In this document: in pieces, positions 8,830-21,737 of the stretch
Layout: every line of letters starts with the position of its first letter
Numbering within the stretch: the stretch's first letter is position 1
Assembly: GCA_016874095.1 (NCBI GenBank)
Contig: VGVH01000015.1
Location: 1 to 52,396 of the forward strand
Length of the DNA: 52,396 nt
Direction: 5' to 3'
Origin: Gammaproteobacteria bacterium
GTDB taxonomy: Bacteria > Pseudomonadota > Gammaproteobacteria > Steroidobacterales > GCA-2729495
Notes under the pieces: model-generated
The model's database searches: none
Told to the model about the DNA's origin: nothing
The model's input: only the letters and a program-made list of their open reading frames with translations
Translations under genes and position numbers: made by a program

Positions 8830-10008
8830 GTGACCGAACCTGCGCTTCTGGCCCTCGAGGATGGCAGCGTATTCCGCGGCGTCTCTGTAGGCGCGGCCGG
8901 CCGCACGATCGGCGAGGTCGTGTTCAACACGGCCATGACGGGTTATCAGGAGATCCTCACCGACCCTTCCTACTGCAGGCAGATCGTCACGCTGACCTAT
9001 CCGCACATCGGCAATACCGGTACCAACAGCGAAGACCACGAGAGCGACAAAGTCTACGCGGCGGGACTCGTGATTCGCGACCTGCCGCGACTCGAGAGCA
9101 ACTTCCGCTCCGAGTTTTCGCTGGGCGAGTTCCTGCGGCGGGGCAATGTCGTCGCCATCACCGAGTTGGATACCCGGCGGTTGACGCGAATCCTCCGGGA
9201 CAAGGGTGCGCAGTCGGGCTGCATCATGACGGGCGAGGCTGACGTCAGGACCGCCATAGAGCACGCCCGCAAATTTCCGGGTCTTGCCGGCATGGATCTG
9301 GCCCGCGTGGTCACTGTCCGCGAGCAGTACCAGTGGAATATGGGCGTCAGATGGCCCGCGCCGGCAGCGCTGCCGCCGAATCGCCCGTCGCCCCTGCTGG
9401 TCGTCGCCTACGACTTCGGCATCAAGCGCAACATCCTGCGCCTTCTGGTCGAGCACGGCTGCCGGGTCGTCGTCGTCCCGGCGCAGACCAGTGCGACCGA
9501 CGTACTCGCCATGGGGCCAGACGGCGTATTCCTCTCCAATGGCCCGGGAGATCCGGAGCCCTGTACGTACGCGATCGAGGCGATACGGCAGATTCTTGCT
9601 TCGGGCACGCCGGTGTTCGGCATCTGCCTCGGGCACCAATTGCTGTCGCTCGCGAGCGGCGCGCGCACGATGAAGATGAAATTCGGCCACCACGGCGCGA
9701 ATCATCCGGTGCTGGATATCGCCACCGGCCAGGTGCTGATCACCAGCCAGAACCACGGCTTCGCAGTGGACGAGGCAAGCTTGCCGCCGAATCTGCGTCC
9801 CACCCACCGCAGCTTGTTTGATAACTCACTTCAGGGTGTTGAAAGAACTGATTGTTCCGCATTCAGTTTTCAAGGGCACCCGGAGGCAAGCCCGGGACCT
9901 CGCGACGTCGCACCCCTGTTCGCGAGATTCGCTCAGCAGATGCGCGAGCGGGCGGCCGGTCGCTTCGGTGGCGCGCGTGACGGTCGTTCCGTTGCAGCGA
10001 AGCTTTGA
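8830..10008 (+). CDS. carA: Carbamoyl-phosphate synthase small (glutaminase) subunit
   Basis: Hydrolyses glutamine and channels ammonia to CarB for carbamoyl phosphate, the shared precursor of arginine and pyrimidines. The 392-residue product (E. coli 382) has the N-terminal CPSase domain ([30 protein letters not shown]), and a class I glutaminase domain with [19 protein letters not shown], the nucleophile Cys266 in GICLGHQLL, and the [11 protein letters not shown] catalytic His/Glu. I chose the GTG at 8830 because GAGGAAA lies 6 bases upstream and homology starts just after; the open frame extends back to 8569 but only inside dapB. Confidence 0.96.
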   Translation: MTEPALLALEDGSVFRGVSVGAAGRTIGEVVFNTAMTGYQEILTDPSYCRQIVTLTYPHIGNTGTNSEDHESDKVYAAGLVIRDLPRLESNFRSEFSLGEFLRRGNVVAITELDTRRLTRILRDKGAQSGCIMTGEADVRTAIEHARKFPGLAGMDLARVVTVREQYQWNMGVRWPAPAALPPNRPSPLLVVAYDFGIKRNILRLLVEHGCRVVVVPAQTSATDVLAMGPDGVFLSNGPGDPEPCTYAIEAIRQILASGTPVFGICLGHQLLSLASGARTMKMKFGHHGANHPVLDIATGQVLITSQNHGFAVDEASLPPNLRPTHRSLFDNSLQGVERTDCSAFSFQGHPEASPGPRDVAPLFARFAQQMRERAAGRFGGARDGRSVAAKL

Positions 10009-10017
10009 GATTCCCGG

Positions 10018-13244
<3,227 letters not shown>

Positions 13245-13248
<4 letters not shown>

Positions 13249-13721
13249 GAAAGGCGCCCCTTACAGTCCGAGGTGCGGAGCTGCTGCGGGAGGAATTACG
13301 GCGGCTGAAGAGCGAGGTGCGGCCCCGCGTCATCCAGGCCATCGCCGAGGCCCGTGGCCACGGCGATCTCAAGGAGAATGCGGAATACCACGCCGCGAAG
13401 GAAGAGCAGGGTTTCATCGAGGGCCGCATCCTGGAGATCGAGTCCCGCCTTGCCAACGCAGAGGTCATCGATGTCACGCGGCTGAAGAACACGGGACGGG
13501 TCGTGTTCGGTTCGACAGTCCGCCTGGTCGACGAATCCGATGGGCGCGAGGTGACCTACATGATCGTCGGCGAGGATGAGGCGGACATCAGCGCCGGCCG
13601 CGTCTCCGTGACCTCGCCGATAGCCCGCGCCCTCATCGGCCGCAACGAAGGCGACGGCGCAGTCGTTGCGGCGCCGGGTGGCGAACGTAACTACGAGATC
13701 CTGAAGGTGGAATACGTCTGA
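13245..13721 (+). CDS. greA: Transcription elongation factor GreA
   Basis: Enters the RNA polymerase secondary channel and stimulates cleavage of backtracked transcripts. The 158-residue protein matches the family length. Its N-terminal coiled coil carries the acidic tip motif in [19 protein letters not shown] (about residues 38-56) and the C-terminal FKBP-like domain contains [10 protein letters not shown] and the ending SPIARALIG...[12 protein letters not shown] start at 13245 overlaps the carB stop (GTGA), with AGGAG about 9 bases upstream, so translation is coupled to carB. carAB-greA linkage is common in gammaproteobacteria. Confidence 0.97.
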
Positions 13722-13728
13722 GTTGCAG

Positions 13729-14016
13729 TCAGCCAGCAGCGTCGGCGGCCGCATTGCGCCGGTAGAGTACGGCGACGTTGCCAACCCGGCTGATGAGCTG
13801 CGCGCCGCTGCGGTTGACGAGTTCGATCACCGCGTTGTCGCGGGCGTCGCGATCCGCGACGCGAATACGGACTTTCAGCAATTCGTGATGATCCAGCGCA
13901 ACGCCAAGCTCGTGCAGCACCGCTTCCGTCACGCCGGCAGTGCCGACCAGCACGCAGGGCTTCAGCGCATGCGCCAGTCCGCGTAGGCGGCGTTTCTCGG
14001 CTTCGTCGGGCTTCAT
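13729..14016 (-). CDS. yhbY: Ribosome-associated RNA-binding protein YhbY (CRM domain)
   Basis: Single CRM/YhbY-domain protein that binds pre-50S particles and assists ribosome assembly. From the ATG at 14016 the product is 95 residues (E. coli 97): MKPDEAEKRRLRGLAHALKP, then the CRM landmark VLVGTAGVTEAVLHEL, and AQLISRVGNVAVLYR near the end, matching the GxxGxG-type fold of the family. An in-frame ATG three codons upstream (14025) falls inside a TATAAT box and is unlikely. It faces greA tail to tail across 7 bases and is divergent from rlmE, the same arrangement as in E. coli. Confidence 0.93.
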   Translation of the reverse strand: MKPDEAEKRRLRGLAHALKPCVLVGTAGVTEAVLHELGVALDHHELLKVRIRVADRDARDNAVIELVNRSGAQLISRVGNVAVLYRRNAAADAAG

Positions 14017-14023
14017 GGCCGGC

Positions 14024-14029
14024 ATTATA
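14024..14029 (-). promoter_or_regulatory. -10 box of yhbY, shared A/T core with the divergent rlmE promoter
   Basis: On the minus strand TATAAT (14029-14024) ends 7 bases before the yhbY ATG, placing transcription start on or next to the start codon. On the plus strand the same A/T core offers CATTAT (14023-14028) as a -10 for rlmE. I see no good -35 for either direction. Confidence 0.5.
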
Positions 14030-14049
14030 TCGGGCACTCTTTCGCAGGC

Positions 14050-14673
14050 ATGGCCAAACAGACTTCCAGTGGGCGGTGGAAACAGCGCCAGGCGCGTGAC
14101 CCTTATGTCCGCAAGGCGCATGCCGAAGGCTGGCGGTCGCGCGCGGCTTTCAAGCTGCAGGAAATCCTCGCCAGGGAGCGCTGCCTGCGCCGCGGCGCGG
14201 TCGTCGTCGATCTCGGCGCTGCGCCCGGTGGCTGGAGCCAGGTTGCGGCGGCGGCGGTGGGCGAGGGCGGGCTGGTCGTGGCGGTCGATCTGCTGGAGTT
14301 CGAGCCGATCCCGGGCGTGCGGTTCATCCGCGGAGACTTCTGCGACGAATCAGTCATTGCGGCGCTCCGGTCTGCGCTCGGCGGCCGGCCCGTGGACCTT
14401 GTGCTTTCCGACATGGCCCCCAATATCAGCGGGAACTGGAGCGTCGATCAGCCCCGTTCCATGGCCCTGGCCGAGCAGGCCCTGGAGGCTGCCGAGGAGC
14501 TGCTGAAGCCGGCAGGCGGATTTATCGTCAAGGTTTTCCAGGGCGAAGGATTTGCGGAACTGGTCCGCACCTGCCGTGGTCATTTTGCTACGGTGCGGAT
14601 ACGCAAACCCGACGCCTCGCGGGCGGAAAGCCGCGAGATGTACGTGGTGGCTACCGGACGCCGTTTGGTGTAG
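14050..14673 (+). CDS. rlmE: 23S rRNA 2'-O-ribose methyltransferase (U2552)
   Basis: SAM-dependent methylation of U2552 in the 50S A-loop, needed for efficient subunit joining. The 207-residue product (E. coli 209) keeps the catalytic tetrad Lys35, Asp121, Lys161 and Glu196, each offset by exactly three from E. coli K38/D124/K164/E199. The SAM-binding motif [14 protein letters not shown] lies at 51-64 and [11 protein letters not shown] at 120-130. It starts 33 bases from divergent yhbY with only a short possible leader. rlmE-ftsH is a heat-shock operon in E. coli, but I found no sigma-32 box here. Confidence 0.97.
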   Translation: MAKQTSSGRWKQRQARDPYVRKAHAEGWRSRAAFKLQEILARERCLRRGAVVVDLGAAPGGWSQVAAAAVGEGGLVVAVDLLEFEPIPGVRFIRGDFCDESVIAALRSALGGRPVDLVLSDMAPNISGNWSVDQPRSMALAEQALEAAEELLKPAGGFIVKVFQGEGFAELVRTCRGHFATVRIRKPDASRAESREMYVVATGRRLV

Positions 14674-14693
14674 CGTCTTTCTGCTGGTGTATT
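14665..14693 (+). promoter_or_regulatory. Possible ftsH promoter at the end of rlmE
   Basis: TTGGTG (14665-14670), 17 bases, TGTATT (14688-14693), overlapping the rlmE stop and 33 bases before ftsH. Half matches only, so tentative. Confidence 0.25.
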
Positions 14694-14726
14694 GCGCAAG
14701 TCGCGGATTCGAATAAAGGATTTTCA

Positions 14727-16646
14727 GTGAACGACCTGGCCAAGAATGTGCTCGTCTGGATCGTCATAGCCATTGTCCTCCTGACGATTTTCCAGAGCTT
14801 CAGTTCCGGAACCCGTGGGCCGCAGGCCGTCGAGTACTCGACCTTCCTCGATTCTGTACAGACCGGCCAGATCGAGCGCGTGGTGTTCGATGGCGAGACG
14901 ATCCGCGGCGAGTCGAAGACCGGCCAGACGTTCGTGACGTACAGCCCCGAGACGGACAACACGGCGCTGATCGGTGAGCTGAAAAAAGGTGGCGTGCAGA
15001 TCAGCGCGACGGCACCCAAGACGCAGAACCTGCTCGTCAGCCTGTTCATCAACAGCTTCCCGGTCCTGCTGCTGATCGGCGTGTGGGTCTATTTCATGCG
15101 CCAGATGCAGGGCGGCGGTGGCGGTCGCGGCGCCATGTCGTTTGGCAAGAGCCGCGCCCGGCTCCTCGGCGAGGACCAGGTCAATGTCACCTTTGCGGAC
15201 GTGGCCGGGGTGGAGGAGGCCAAGGACGAAGTCGGCGAGATCGTCGACTTCCTGCGCGATCCGGCGAAGTTCCAGCGCCTGGGCGGCAAGATCCCGCGCG
15301 GCGTGCTGATGGTCGGCTCTCCCGGCACCGGCAAGACCTTGCTCGCCCGGGCGATCGCGGGAGAGGCCAAGGCACCTTTCTTCACGATTTCCGGATCCGA
15401 TTTCGTCGAGATGTTCGTCGGCGTGGGCGCTTCCCGCGTGAGGGACATGTTCGAGCAGGCGAAGAAGCATGCGCCGTGCATCATCTTCATCGACGAGATC
15501 GATGCGGTCGGTCGTCATCGTGGCGCAGGACTGGGCGGTGGTCACGACGAACGCGAGCAGACGCTCAACCAGCTGCTCGTGGAGATGGACGGGTTCGAGG
15601 GCAACGAAGGCGTCATCGTCATTGCCGCGACCAACCGACCGGACGTCCTCGACCCGGCGCTGCTCAGGCCAGGCCGCTTCGACCGCCAGGTCGTCGTGCC
15701 GTTGCCCGATGTGCGCGGCCGCGAGCAGATCCTCCGCGTCCACATGCGCAAGGTTCCGCTGGCGGAGGACGTGCAGCCGTCCGTCATTGCGCGCGGGACG
15801 CCGGGGTTCTCTGGTGCGGATCTGGCCAATCTCGTCAACGAGGCCGCGCTTTTCGCAGCGCGAGCCAACCGTCGCAACGTCACGATGGACGAATTCGAGA
15901 AGGCCAAGGACAAGATCATGATGGGCGCGGAGCGCCGATCCATGGTCATGAGCGAAGAGGAGCGGCGCAACACCGCCTATCACGAGGCCGGCCATGCCAT
16001 CGTCGGGCTGTCGGTGCCGGAGCACGACCCGGTGTACAAGGTCACCATCATTCCCCGCGGGCGCGCCCTGGGCGTCACCATGTACCTGCCCGAGGAGGAC
16101 CGTTACACGAGCAGCAAGCGGCGGTTGAACAGCCACATTGCGACGCTGTTCGGCGGGCGTCTGGCTGAGGAAATCGTCTTCGGTCCGGATGCCGTGACCA
16201 CGGGGGCGGCAAACGATATCGAGCGCGCGACCGAACTGGCGCGCAACATGGTTACCAAGTGGGGCCTGTCCGAAAGGCTCGGACCGCTAACCTATTCGGA
16301 GGAAGACGGCGAGGTATTTCTCGGTCGCTCGGTGACGCAACACAAGCAGGTGTCGGACGTCACTATCCATGCCATCGACGAGGAAGTCCGCAAGATCATC
16401 GACCAGAACTACCGGGGCGCGGAAAAGATCCTCCGTGACAACCTGGACAAGTTGCACGCGATGGCCGATGCCCTCATCAAGTACGAAACGATCGGCGAAG
16501 ATCAGCTGCAGGACATCATGGCCGGGCGCGAACCTCGCCCGCCGGATGGATGGGACAGCCAGGGACCAACGCCGACCGCGCGCGCGACATCCGGATCGCC
16601 CAGCAAGGGTGATTCGGGCGTCGGCGAGCCGGCCAAGCAGCACTGA
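14727..16646 (+). CDS. ftsH: ATP-dependent zinc metalloprotease FtsH
   Basis: Inner-membrane AAA+ protease that degrades sigma-32, LpxC and unassembled membrane proteins. The 639-residue product (E. coli 644) has two membrane helices (about 5-22 and 98-118) flanking a periplasmic domain, Walker A GSPGTGKT at 197-204, Walker B IIFIDEID, the second region of homology ([20 protein letters not shown]) and the zinc site HEAGH at 419-423. Start is GTG with AAAGGA 6 bases upstream. Since sigma-32 is its known substrate, it closes a feedback loop with the heat-shock promoters found around grpE and dnaK. Confidence 0.98.
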   Translation: MNDLAKNVLVWIVIAIVLLTIFQSFSSGTRGPQAVEYSTFLDSVQTGQIERVVFDGETIRGESKTGQTFVTYSPETDNTALIGELKKGGVQISATAPKTQNLLVSLFINSFPVLLLIGVWVYFMRQMQGGGGGRGAMSFGKSRARLLGEDQVNVTFADVAGVEEAKDEVGEIVDFLRDPAKFQRLGGKIPRGVLMVGSPGTGKTLLARAIAGEAKAPFFTISGSDFVEMFVGVGASRVRDMFEQAKKHAPCIIFIDEIDAVGRHRGAGLGGGHDEREQTLNQLLVEMDGFEGNEGVIVIAATNRPDVLDPALLRPGRFDRQVVVPLPDVRGREQILRVHMRKVPLAEDVQPSVIARGTPGFSGADLANLVNEAALFAARANRRNVTMDEFEKAKDKIMMGAERRSMVMSEEERRNTAYHEAGHAIVGLSVPEHDPVYKVTIIPRGRALGVTMYLPEEDRYTSSKRRLNSHIATLFGGRLAEEIVFGPDAVTTGAANDIERATELARNMVTKWGLSERLGPLTYSEEDGEVFLGRSVTQHKQVSDVTIHAIDEEVRKIIDQNYRGAEKILRDNLDKLHAMADALIKYETIGEDQLQDIMAGREPRPPDGWDSQGPTPTARATSGSPSKGDSGVGEPAKQH

Positions 16647-16647
16647 A

Positions 16648-16671
16648 CAGCCGGGCGGCCGATGCCGGCTG
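16648..16671 (+). other. Hairpin in the ftsH-folP gap
   Basis: Perfect 7-bp stem CAGCCGG (16648-16654) / CCGGCTG (16665-16671) around a 10-base loop. It occupies most of the 29 bases between the ftsH stop and the folP GTG, where a ribosome-binding site would be expected. No U-tract follows, so it is not an intrinsic terminator. Confidence 0.4.
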
Positions 16672-16675
16672 CGCC

Positions 16676-17512
16676 GTGACGAGTCGCCGGGCATTTCTGC
16701 CGCCAGGTCCGGGGCAGAGGCCGCTTGTGATGGCCATCCTGAACCTTACCCCGGACTCGTTTTCGGACGGGGGCGCATTGCGCGACCTGCCGGCCGTGAT
16801 CGATGCAGCTGCGCAAAAGATCCGCGAGGGAGCTGACGTCCTGGATTTGGGCGGCGAGTCGACCCGGCCGGGTTCTGCCGGTGTCGGCGAGGACGAGGAA
16901 CTGGCGCGCGTTCTCCCGGCGGTAGCGGCGCTAGCTGACCGGTTCGATTGCCCGCTGTCGATCGACACGCGCCGCGCTGCTGTCATGCGGGCCGCGGTGG
17001 TAGCCGGCGCGGGGCTGGTAAACGACGTTGCCGCGCTTCGCGAACCCGGCGCCATGGCGGCAGTCGCGGAGCTGGGCGTACCGGTGGTGCTGATGCACAT
17101 GCGTGGTGAGCCGCGGACGATGCAGGTGGACCCGCACTATGACGACGTGGTCAAGGAGGTGTCCGGCTTCCTGCGTGAACGGATGTCCGCCTGCCAGGCC
17201 GCTGGTATCCCCGCAGAGCGAATCATCCTTGATCCCGGTTTCGGATTCGGCAAGCTGCTGGCGCATAATCTGGCGCTGTTGCGAGGCTTGCCCGAGCTGG
17301 CTGCTCTGGGGCAGCCTTTGCTGGTGGGCCTGTCCCGCAAGTCGATGATCGGCGAGCTGACTGGCCGGCCTGTGCACGAGCGCGTGCACGGCAGCGTCGC
17401 GCTGGCAGTGTCGGCCGCCCGACTGGGGGCTGCGATCCTGCGGGTACACGATGTCGGACCGACGGTCGATGCGCTCAGGGTCACCGGCGCGGCATCTGGA
17501 GACTGGAGCTGA
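16676..17512 (+). CDS. folP: Dihydropteroate synthase
   Basis: Condenses p-aminobenzoate with dihydropterin pyrophosphate in folate synthesis; the sulfonamide target. The 278-residue TIM barrel (E. coli 282) shows MAILNLTPDSFSDGG, LDLGGESTRPG, SIDTRR, LVNDVAAL, VLMHMRGEP, DPGFGFGK, the Lys-containing VGLSRKSMIGELTGR and the final RVHDV, covering all pterin and phosphate contacts. GTG start at 16676 is preceded by a hairpin rather than a visible Shine-Dalgarno. Its TGA overlaps the glmM ATG by one base. ftsH-folP-glmM is the E. coli order. Confidence 0.96.
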   Translation: MTSRRAFLPPGPGQRPLVMAILNLTPDSFSDGGALRDLPAVIDAAAQKIREGADVLDLGGESTRPGSAGVGEDEELARVLPAVAALADRFDCPLSIDTRRAAVMRAAVVAGAGLVNDVAALREPGAMAAVAELGVPVVLMHMRGEPRTMQVDPHYDDVVKEVSGFLRERMSACQAAGIPAERIILDPGFGFGKLLAHNLALLRGLPELAALGQPLLVGLSRKSMIGELTGRPVHERVHGSVALAVSAARLGAAILRVHDVGPTVDALRVTGAASGDWS

Positions 17513-18843
17513 TGGCGAGACAGTATTTCGGAACCGACGGCATCCGCGGGCGCGTGGGTCAGCATCCGATGACCGCGGAATTCGCGCTGCGGCTGGCAAG
17601 TGCCGCTGCGCGGGTGCTGGCGCCCACGGGCGGCCGGGTCATGATCGGCAAGGACACCCGGGTGTCGGGCTACATGTTCGAGTCGGCTCTCGAGGCCGGA
17701 TTCGTCGCCGCCGGCATGGACGTCGATCTGCTTGGTCCTTTGCCTACGCCGGGTATCGCCGTGATGACGCAGGCGGCCAGCGCAGACCTCGGCGTGGTGA
17801 TCAGCGCGTCGCACAATCCTTACTACGACAATGGCATCAAGTTTTTCGACCGCAGCGGCGCCAAGCTCTCCGACGCCATCGAGGAGCAGATCGAGGCGCA
17901 TCTCGGTGAAGCGGCTATTACGCGGGAGTCCGAGTCTCTCGGCCGGGCCCGTCGTTTCGAAGCGGCCATCGAGCAGTACCAGCGGTTCGCCATCGGTACC
18001 CTGCCGGAGGGCTTGCGCCTGGACGGGCTGAGGATCGTCGTCGACTGTTCGCACGGTGCCGGCTACAAGGTGTCGCCCCGGACCCTTACCGAACTGGGAG
18101 CCGAGATCATTCCGGTCGGTTGTTCCCCCAATGGCCGCAATATCAATGCCGGGTGCGGCTCGACGCAGCCAGAACTCATGCGTTTGATGGTGCGTGGCGT
18201 CGGTGCCGATCTGGGCGTGGCTTTCGATGGTGATGGCGACCGGCTGGTCATGGCGGACCGGGAAGGAAACCTCGTTGACGGCGACCAGTTGCTCTACGTC
18301 CTCGCGCTGGACCGGCATGCCCGTGGCGTGCTGAAGGGTCCGGTAGTCGGGACACTCATGACCAACCTCGGTCTCGAGAAGGCGCTCGCTGCCACCGGCA
18401 TCGGTTTCCGGCGTGCCAGGGTGGGCGATCGCTATGTCATGGAGCTCCTGCGGGAGTCCGGCGGTGTGCTCGGCGGGGAGTCGTCGGGTCACATCCTCTG
18501 CCTCGACAAGACCACGACCGGGGATGGCCTCGTCACGGCGCTGCAGGTGCTGGCCGTCATGCGCCAGAGCGGGCGCAGCCTGGCCGATCTCGTGGCCGGC
18601 ATGCGCCGTTATCCGCAGGTCCTGATCAATGTGAAGACATCGCGACGGATCGACCTGGCTGCACCAGGCGTCCTGCGCGAGGCAGTCGAGGGTGTCGAGC
18701 GGGCGCTCGGCGACCGGGGGCGCGTCGTCCTGCGCGCTTCCGGTACCGAGCCCGTCGTGCGCGTCATGGTCGAAGGCGAGAGCGAGTCCGACGTGCAGCG
18801 ACACGCCGAGTCGATCGCCCGCGTCGTCAGCGCTGCCGGTTGA
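17512..18843 (+). CDS. glmM: Phosphoglucosamine mutase
   Basis: Interconverts glucosamine-6-phosphate and glucosamine-1-phosphate on the way to UDP-GlcNAc for peptidoglycan and LPS. The 443-residue protein (E. coli 445) has RQYFGTDGIRGRVG at the N-terminus, the phosphoserine loop ISASHNPYYDNG with Ser100 (E. coli Ser102), the metal site DGDGDR near 240, the sugar-specificity loop GGESSGH, and the phosphate-binding RASGTEPVVRVMVE near the end. TGATG overlap with folP implies coupling. Confidence 0.97.
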   Translation: MARQYFGTDGIRGRVGQHPMTAEFALRLASAAARVLAPTGGRVMIGKDTRVSGYMFESALEAGFVAAGMDVDLLGPLPTPGIAVMTQAASADLGVVISASHNPYYDNGIKFFDRSGAKLSDAIEEQIEAHLGEAAITRESESLGRARRFEAAIEQYQRFAIGTLPEGLRLDGLRIVVDCSHGAGYKVSPRTLTELGAEIIPVGCSPNGRNINAGCGSTQPELMRLMVRGVGADLGVAFDGDGDRLVMADREGNLVDGDQLLYVLALDRHARGVLKGPVVGTLMTNLGLEKALAATGIGFRRARVGDRYVMELLRESGGVLGGESSGHILCLDKTTTGDGLVTALQVLAVMRQSGRSLADLVAGMRRYPQVLINVKTSRRIDLAAPGVLREAVEGVERALGDRGRVVLRASGTEPVVRVMVEGESESDVQRHAESIARVVSAAG

Positions 18844-18866
18844 GCGCCTGAGCGTCGCGCAAGCCG

Positions 18867-18895
18867 TTGATTTTACGGCTCCGGGCGGCTAACCT
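18867..18895 (+). promoter_or_regulatory. Possible tpiA promoter
   Basis: TTGATT (18867-18872), 17 bases, TAACCT (18890-18895), in the 109-base glmM-tpiA gap, 57 bases before the ATG. It could drive tpiA-secG-tRNA-Leu and, lacking a terminator, possibly nuo. Confidence 0.4.
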
Positions 18896-18952
18896 TCGCG
18901 CCCGTCACGGTCGGCGCCGCAGCCCGCGGCAGTAGCCGACGACGGAAATTCC

Positions 18953-19717
18953 ATGAGACGTCCCCTCGTAGCAGGTAACTGGAAACTCAATGGCAGCCGA
19001 GCCGCCAATGGCGCATTGCTGCGGGCATTGGTTTCAGGCTGCCGTGACGACGCTGGCCGCGAGATCGTTGTCTGCCCGCCGTTCGTCTATCTGCCGGATG
19101 CCGCAGCATTGCTCGGCGGCTCGACGATTGGCCTGGGTGCCCAGGATGCCGCGGCGGAGTCGGCCGGGGCGTTCACAGGCGAGATATCCGCCGCGATGCT
19201 CGCCGATGTCGGCTGCCGGTACGTGATCGTCGGCCATTCCGAGCGGCGAGCGCTTTATGGCGAGTGCGACGACATGGTGGCCCGCAAATTCGCGGCAGTG
19301 CTTGCCGCCGGGCTGGTGCCGATCCTTTGTGTGGGCGAAACGCTGGAAGAGCGCGAGCGCGATCAGACAGAAGCCGTGGTCGAGCGGCAGCTTCGGGCCG
19401 TGCTCGGGCGCGTTGCTGCATCGGCGTGGCAAGGCGCTGTGGTCGCCTATGAGCCCGTCTGGGCGATCGGCACCGGCAGGACGGCGACGCCGCAGCAGGC
19501 GCAGGCTGTGCACGCTTTCATCAGGGGGCAGTTCGCAACGCTCGATGCTAGAATGGCCGGCCAACTGCGCATCCTCTATGGCGGCAGCGTCAAAGGTGCG
19601 AACGCTGCAGCTTTGTTCGGCATGCCGGACATCGATGGCGGGTTGGTCGGTGGTGCATCGCTGGATGCGCAGGACTTCATCTTGATCTGTGACGCGGCAT
19701 CGGGAAGCGCGACATGA
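18953..19717 (+). CDS. tpiA: Triosephosphate isomerase
   Basis: Interconverts dihydroxyacetone phosphate and glyceraldehyde-3-phosphate in glycolysis and gluconeogenesis. The 254-residue product (E. coli 255) has AGNWKLN with the electrophilic Lys, GLGAQDAA, the acid-base His95 in IVGHSERR, the catalytic Glu167 in [10 protein letters not shown], and the phosphate loops [10 protein letters not shown] and GGLVGGASL. It overlaps secG by four bases (ATGA). tpiA between glmM and secG is absent in E. coli but is, as I recall, usual in Xanthomonadales and Legionellales. Confidence 0.98.
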   Translation: MRRPLVAGNWKLNGSRAANGALLRALVSGCRDDAGREIVVCPPFVYLPDAAALLGGSTIGLGAQDAAAESAGAFTGEISAAMLADVGCRYVIVGHSERRALYGECDDMVARKFAAVLAAGLVPILCVGETLEERERDQTEAVVERQLRAVLGRVAASAWQGAVVAYEPVWAIGTGRTATPQQAQAVHAFIRGQFATLDARMAGQLRILYGGSVKGANAAALFGMPDIDGGLVGGASLDAQDFILICDAASGSAT

Positions 19718-20082
19718 CTCTATTGCACACGGCCCTGTTGATCGCCCACGTCATCGTCGGCGGCCTGATCGTCGGCCTTGTCCTGCTGCAGCGTGGAAAG
19801 GGTGCTGATGCCGGTGCGGCATTCGGCGCCGGTGCGTCGGCCACTGTATTCGGCGCGCGCGGCTCGTCGAACTTCCTGTCCCGTTCGACGGCGGTGCTCG
19901 CCACACTGTTTTTCGCGACCAGCCTGAGCCTCGCCTACATCGGCAGCGAGCGGCCAGTTGCCCGCAGCGTCGTCGAGGAGGCAGGCGTTCCCGGCGACCC
20001 GGCTGTCGCGCCGGCACCATCAGATATGCCGGCACCGCCAGCGGAACTGCCGGTGGCGCCAGCCGGGACGCCAGCGAACTGA
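19714..20082 (+). CDS. secG: Preprotein translocase subunit SecG
   Basis: Auxiliary inner-membrane subunit of SecYEG. The 122-residue product has two membrane helices (about 4-22 and 52-70) around the conserved loop [28 protein letters not shown] (landmark residues GKGADAGA and SATVFG). The last 45 residues are Pro/Ala-rich and probably unstructured, typical of GC-rich proteobacterial SecG. Its stop lies only 5 bases before tRNA-Leu, so the tRNA is probably cut from the secG transcript. Confidence 0.95.
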   Translation: MTLLHTALLIAHVIVGGLIVGLVLLQRGKGADAGAAFGAGASATVFGARGSSNFLSRSTAVLATLFFATSLSLAYIGSERPVARSVVEEAGVPGDPAVAPAPSDMPAPPAELPVAPAGTPAN

Positions 20083-20087
20083 ACATT

Positions 20088-20172
20088 GCCGACGTGGTGA
20101 AATTGGTAGACACGCCGTCTTGAGGGGGCGGTGGCGCAAGCCGTGTGAGTTCGAGTCTCACCGTCGGCACCA
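20088..20172 (+). tRNA. leuU: tRNA-Leu (GAG)
   Basis: An 85-base class II tRNA. The acceptor stem pairs GCCGACG with CGTCGGC, the discriminator is A and CCA is encoded (20170-20172). The anticodon stem is CCGTC/GGCGG with GAG at 20122-20124, a long variable arm follows, and the T arm holds GTTCGAGTC. It reads CUC/CUU. E. coli leuU (also GAG) likewise follows secG. It is sandwiched between secG and nuoA with no promoter or terminator of its own visible. Confidence 0.97.
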
Positions 20173-20196
20173 GGGTTTGGGAGGAAGGACGCTCTC

Positions 20197-20543
20197 TTGC
20201 TGCAGAACTATCTGCCGGTAGCGGTATTTCTGGGGGTAGCCCTCGCTCTGGGACTCATCCTCCTCGGGTTGGGCATGCTGCTCGGAAGGGGTCGCAAGGA
20301 TGCCGAGAAGCTTTCCGCCTATGAATGCGGCTTCGAGGCATTCGAAGACACGCGCATGAAGTTCGACGTGCGCTACTACCTCGTGGCGATCCTGTTCATC
20401 GTGTTCGATCTCGAAATCGCCTTTCTGTTCCCGTGGGCAGTATCGCTCGACGCACTGGGCCTGTCCGGCCTGATTGCGATGACGGTTTTCTTTGCCGTGC
20501 TCGTCGTCGGTTTCATCTACGAGTGGAAGAAGGGGGCGCTGGA

Positions 20544-20553
<10 letters not shown>
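20197..20553 (+). CDS. nuoA: NADH-quinone oxidoreductase subunit A
   Basis: Membrane-arm subunit near the quinone site of complex I. 118 residues with three membrane helices (about 8-30, 60-80, 88-108) and the conserved loop [22 protein letters not shown] between the first two (Cys in YECG is the invariant loop cysteine). I chose TTG at 20197, seven bases after GAGGAAGGA; no ATG or GTG is available. It starts the 14-gene nuo operon 24 bases after tRNA-Leu and overlaps nuoB by 10 bases. Confidence 0.95.
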
Positions 20554-21032
<479 letters not shown>

Positions 21033-21038
21033 GGACGC

Positions 21039-21737
21039 ATGAGCAGCCGCCTGCAAGCTCTGGCCGAGAACTTGCGCGCGCATTTCGGCGAGCGCATGCG
21101 GGTGCTGCCGCTCGCGGCCGGCGAACTTACCGTCGAAGTCGCCAAGGCGGAGCTGGTGGCGGTCGCGATGTCGCTGCGCGACGAACCGCCGTTCCGGTTC
21201 GAGACCCTGATCGACCTTTGTGGTGTGGACTATCTGACTTATGGCCGCAGCGAGTGGGAAACCAGCGAAGCGACCAGTGAAGGCTTCAGCCGCGCCGCGA
21301 ACCAGCCTGGCGCCGCGACGCCGGCCATGCCCGCTGCCGACCCGCGACGTTTCGCCGTCGTCTGCCACCTGCTGTCCGTGACGAACAACCAGCGGTTGCG
21401 GCTGCGCTGTCATGCCGGCGACTCGCTCATCCTTCCTTCGCTGATGCCGGTATGGCCCGCCGCCGACTGGTACGAACGCGAGGCGTTCGATCTGTTCGGG
21501 CTGCTCTTCGAGGGGCATCCGGATCTGCGCCGCCTGCTCACCGACTACGGCTTCATCGGGCATCCCTTCCGCAAGGACTTTCCGGTCAGCGGCAATGTGG
21601 AAGTCCGTTATGACGCGGAATCCGGCCGGGTCATCTACCAGCCCGTGAGCATCGAGCCCCGGGTCCTCGTGCCGAAGATCATCCGCGATGACAACCGTTA
21701 TGACACGCGGCTGAAGGACAGGCCGGATCGTGGCTGA
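21039..21737 (+). CDS. nuoC: NADH-quinone oxidoreductase subunit C
   Basis: 30-kDa hydrophilic subunit linking NuoB and NuoD. 232 residues with [12 protein letters not shown], a Ser/Ala/Pro-rich insert of about 30 residues (roughly 68-100, seen in related gammaproteobacteria), and the signature [20 protein letters not shown], then GHPFRKDFP. nuoC and nuoD are separate genes here, unlike the nuoCD fusion of enterobacteria; they overlap by 8 bases. Confidence 0.95.
   Translation: MSSRLQALAENLRAHFGERMRVLPLAAGELTVEVAKAELVAVAMSLRDEPPFRFETLIDLCGVDYLTYGRSEWETSEATSEGFSRAANQPGAATPAMPAADPRRFAVVCHLLSVTNNQRLRLRCHAGDSLILPSLMPVWPAADWYEREAFDLFGLLFEGHPDLRRLLTDYGFIGHPFRKDFPVSGNVEVRYDAESGRVIYQPVSIEPRVLVPKIIRDDNRYDTRLKDRPDRG

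Noticed and set aside
14724-16136. 470-residue open frame antisense to ftsH
   Set aside because: Opposite a complete ftsH and bearing no motif; explained by GC-rich third positions.
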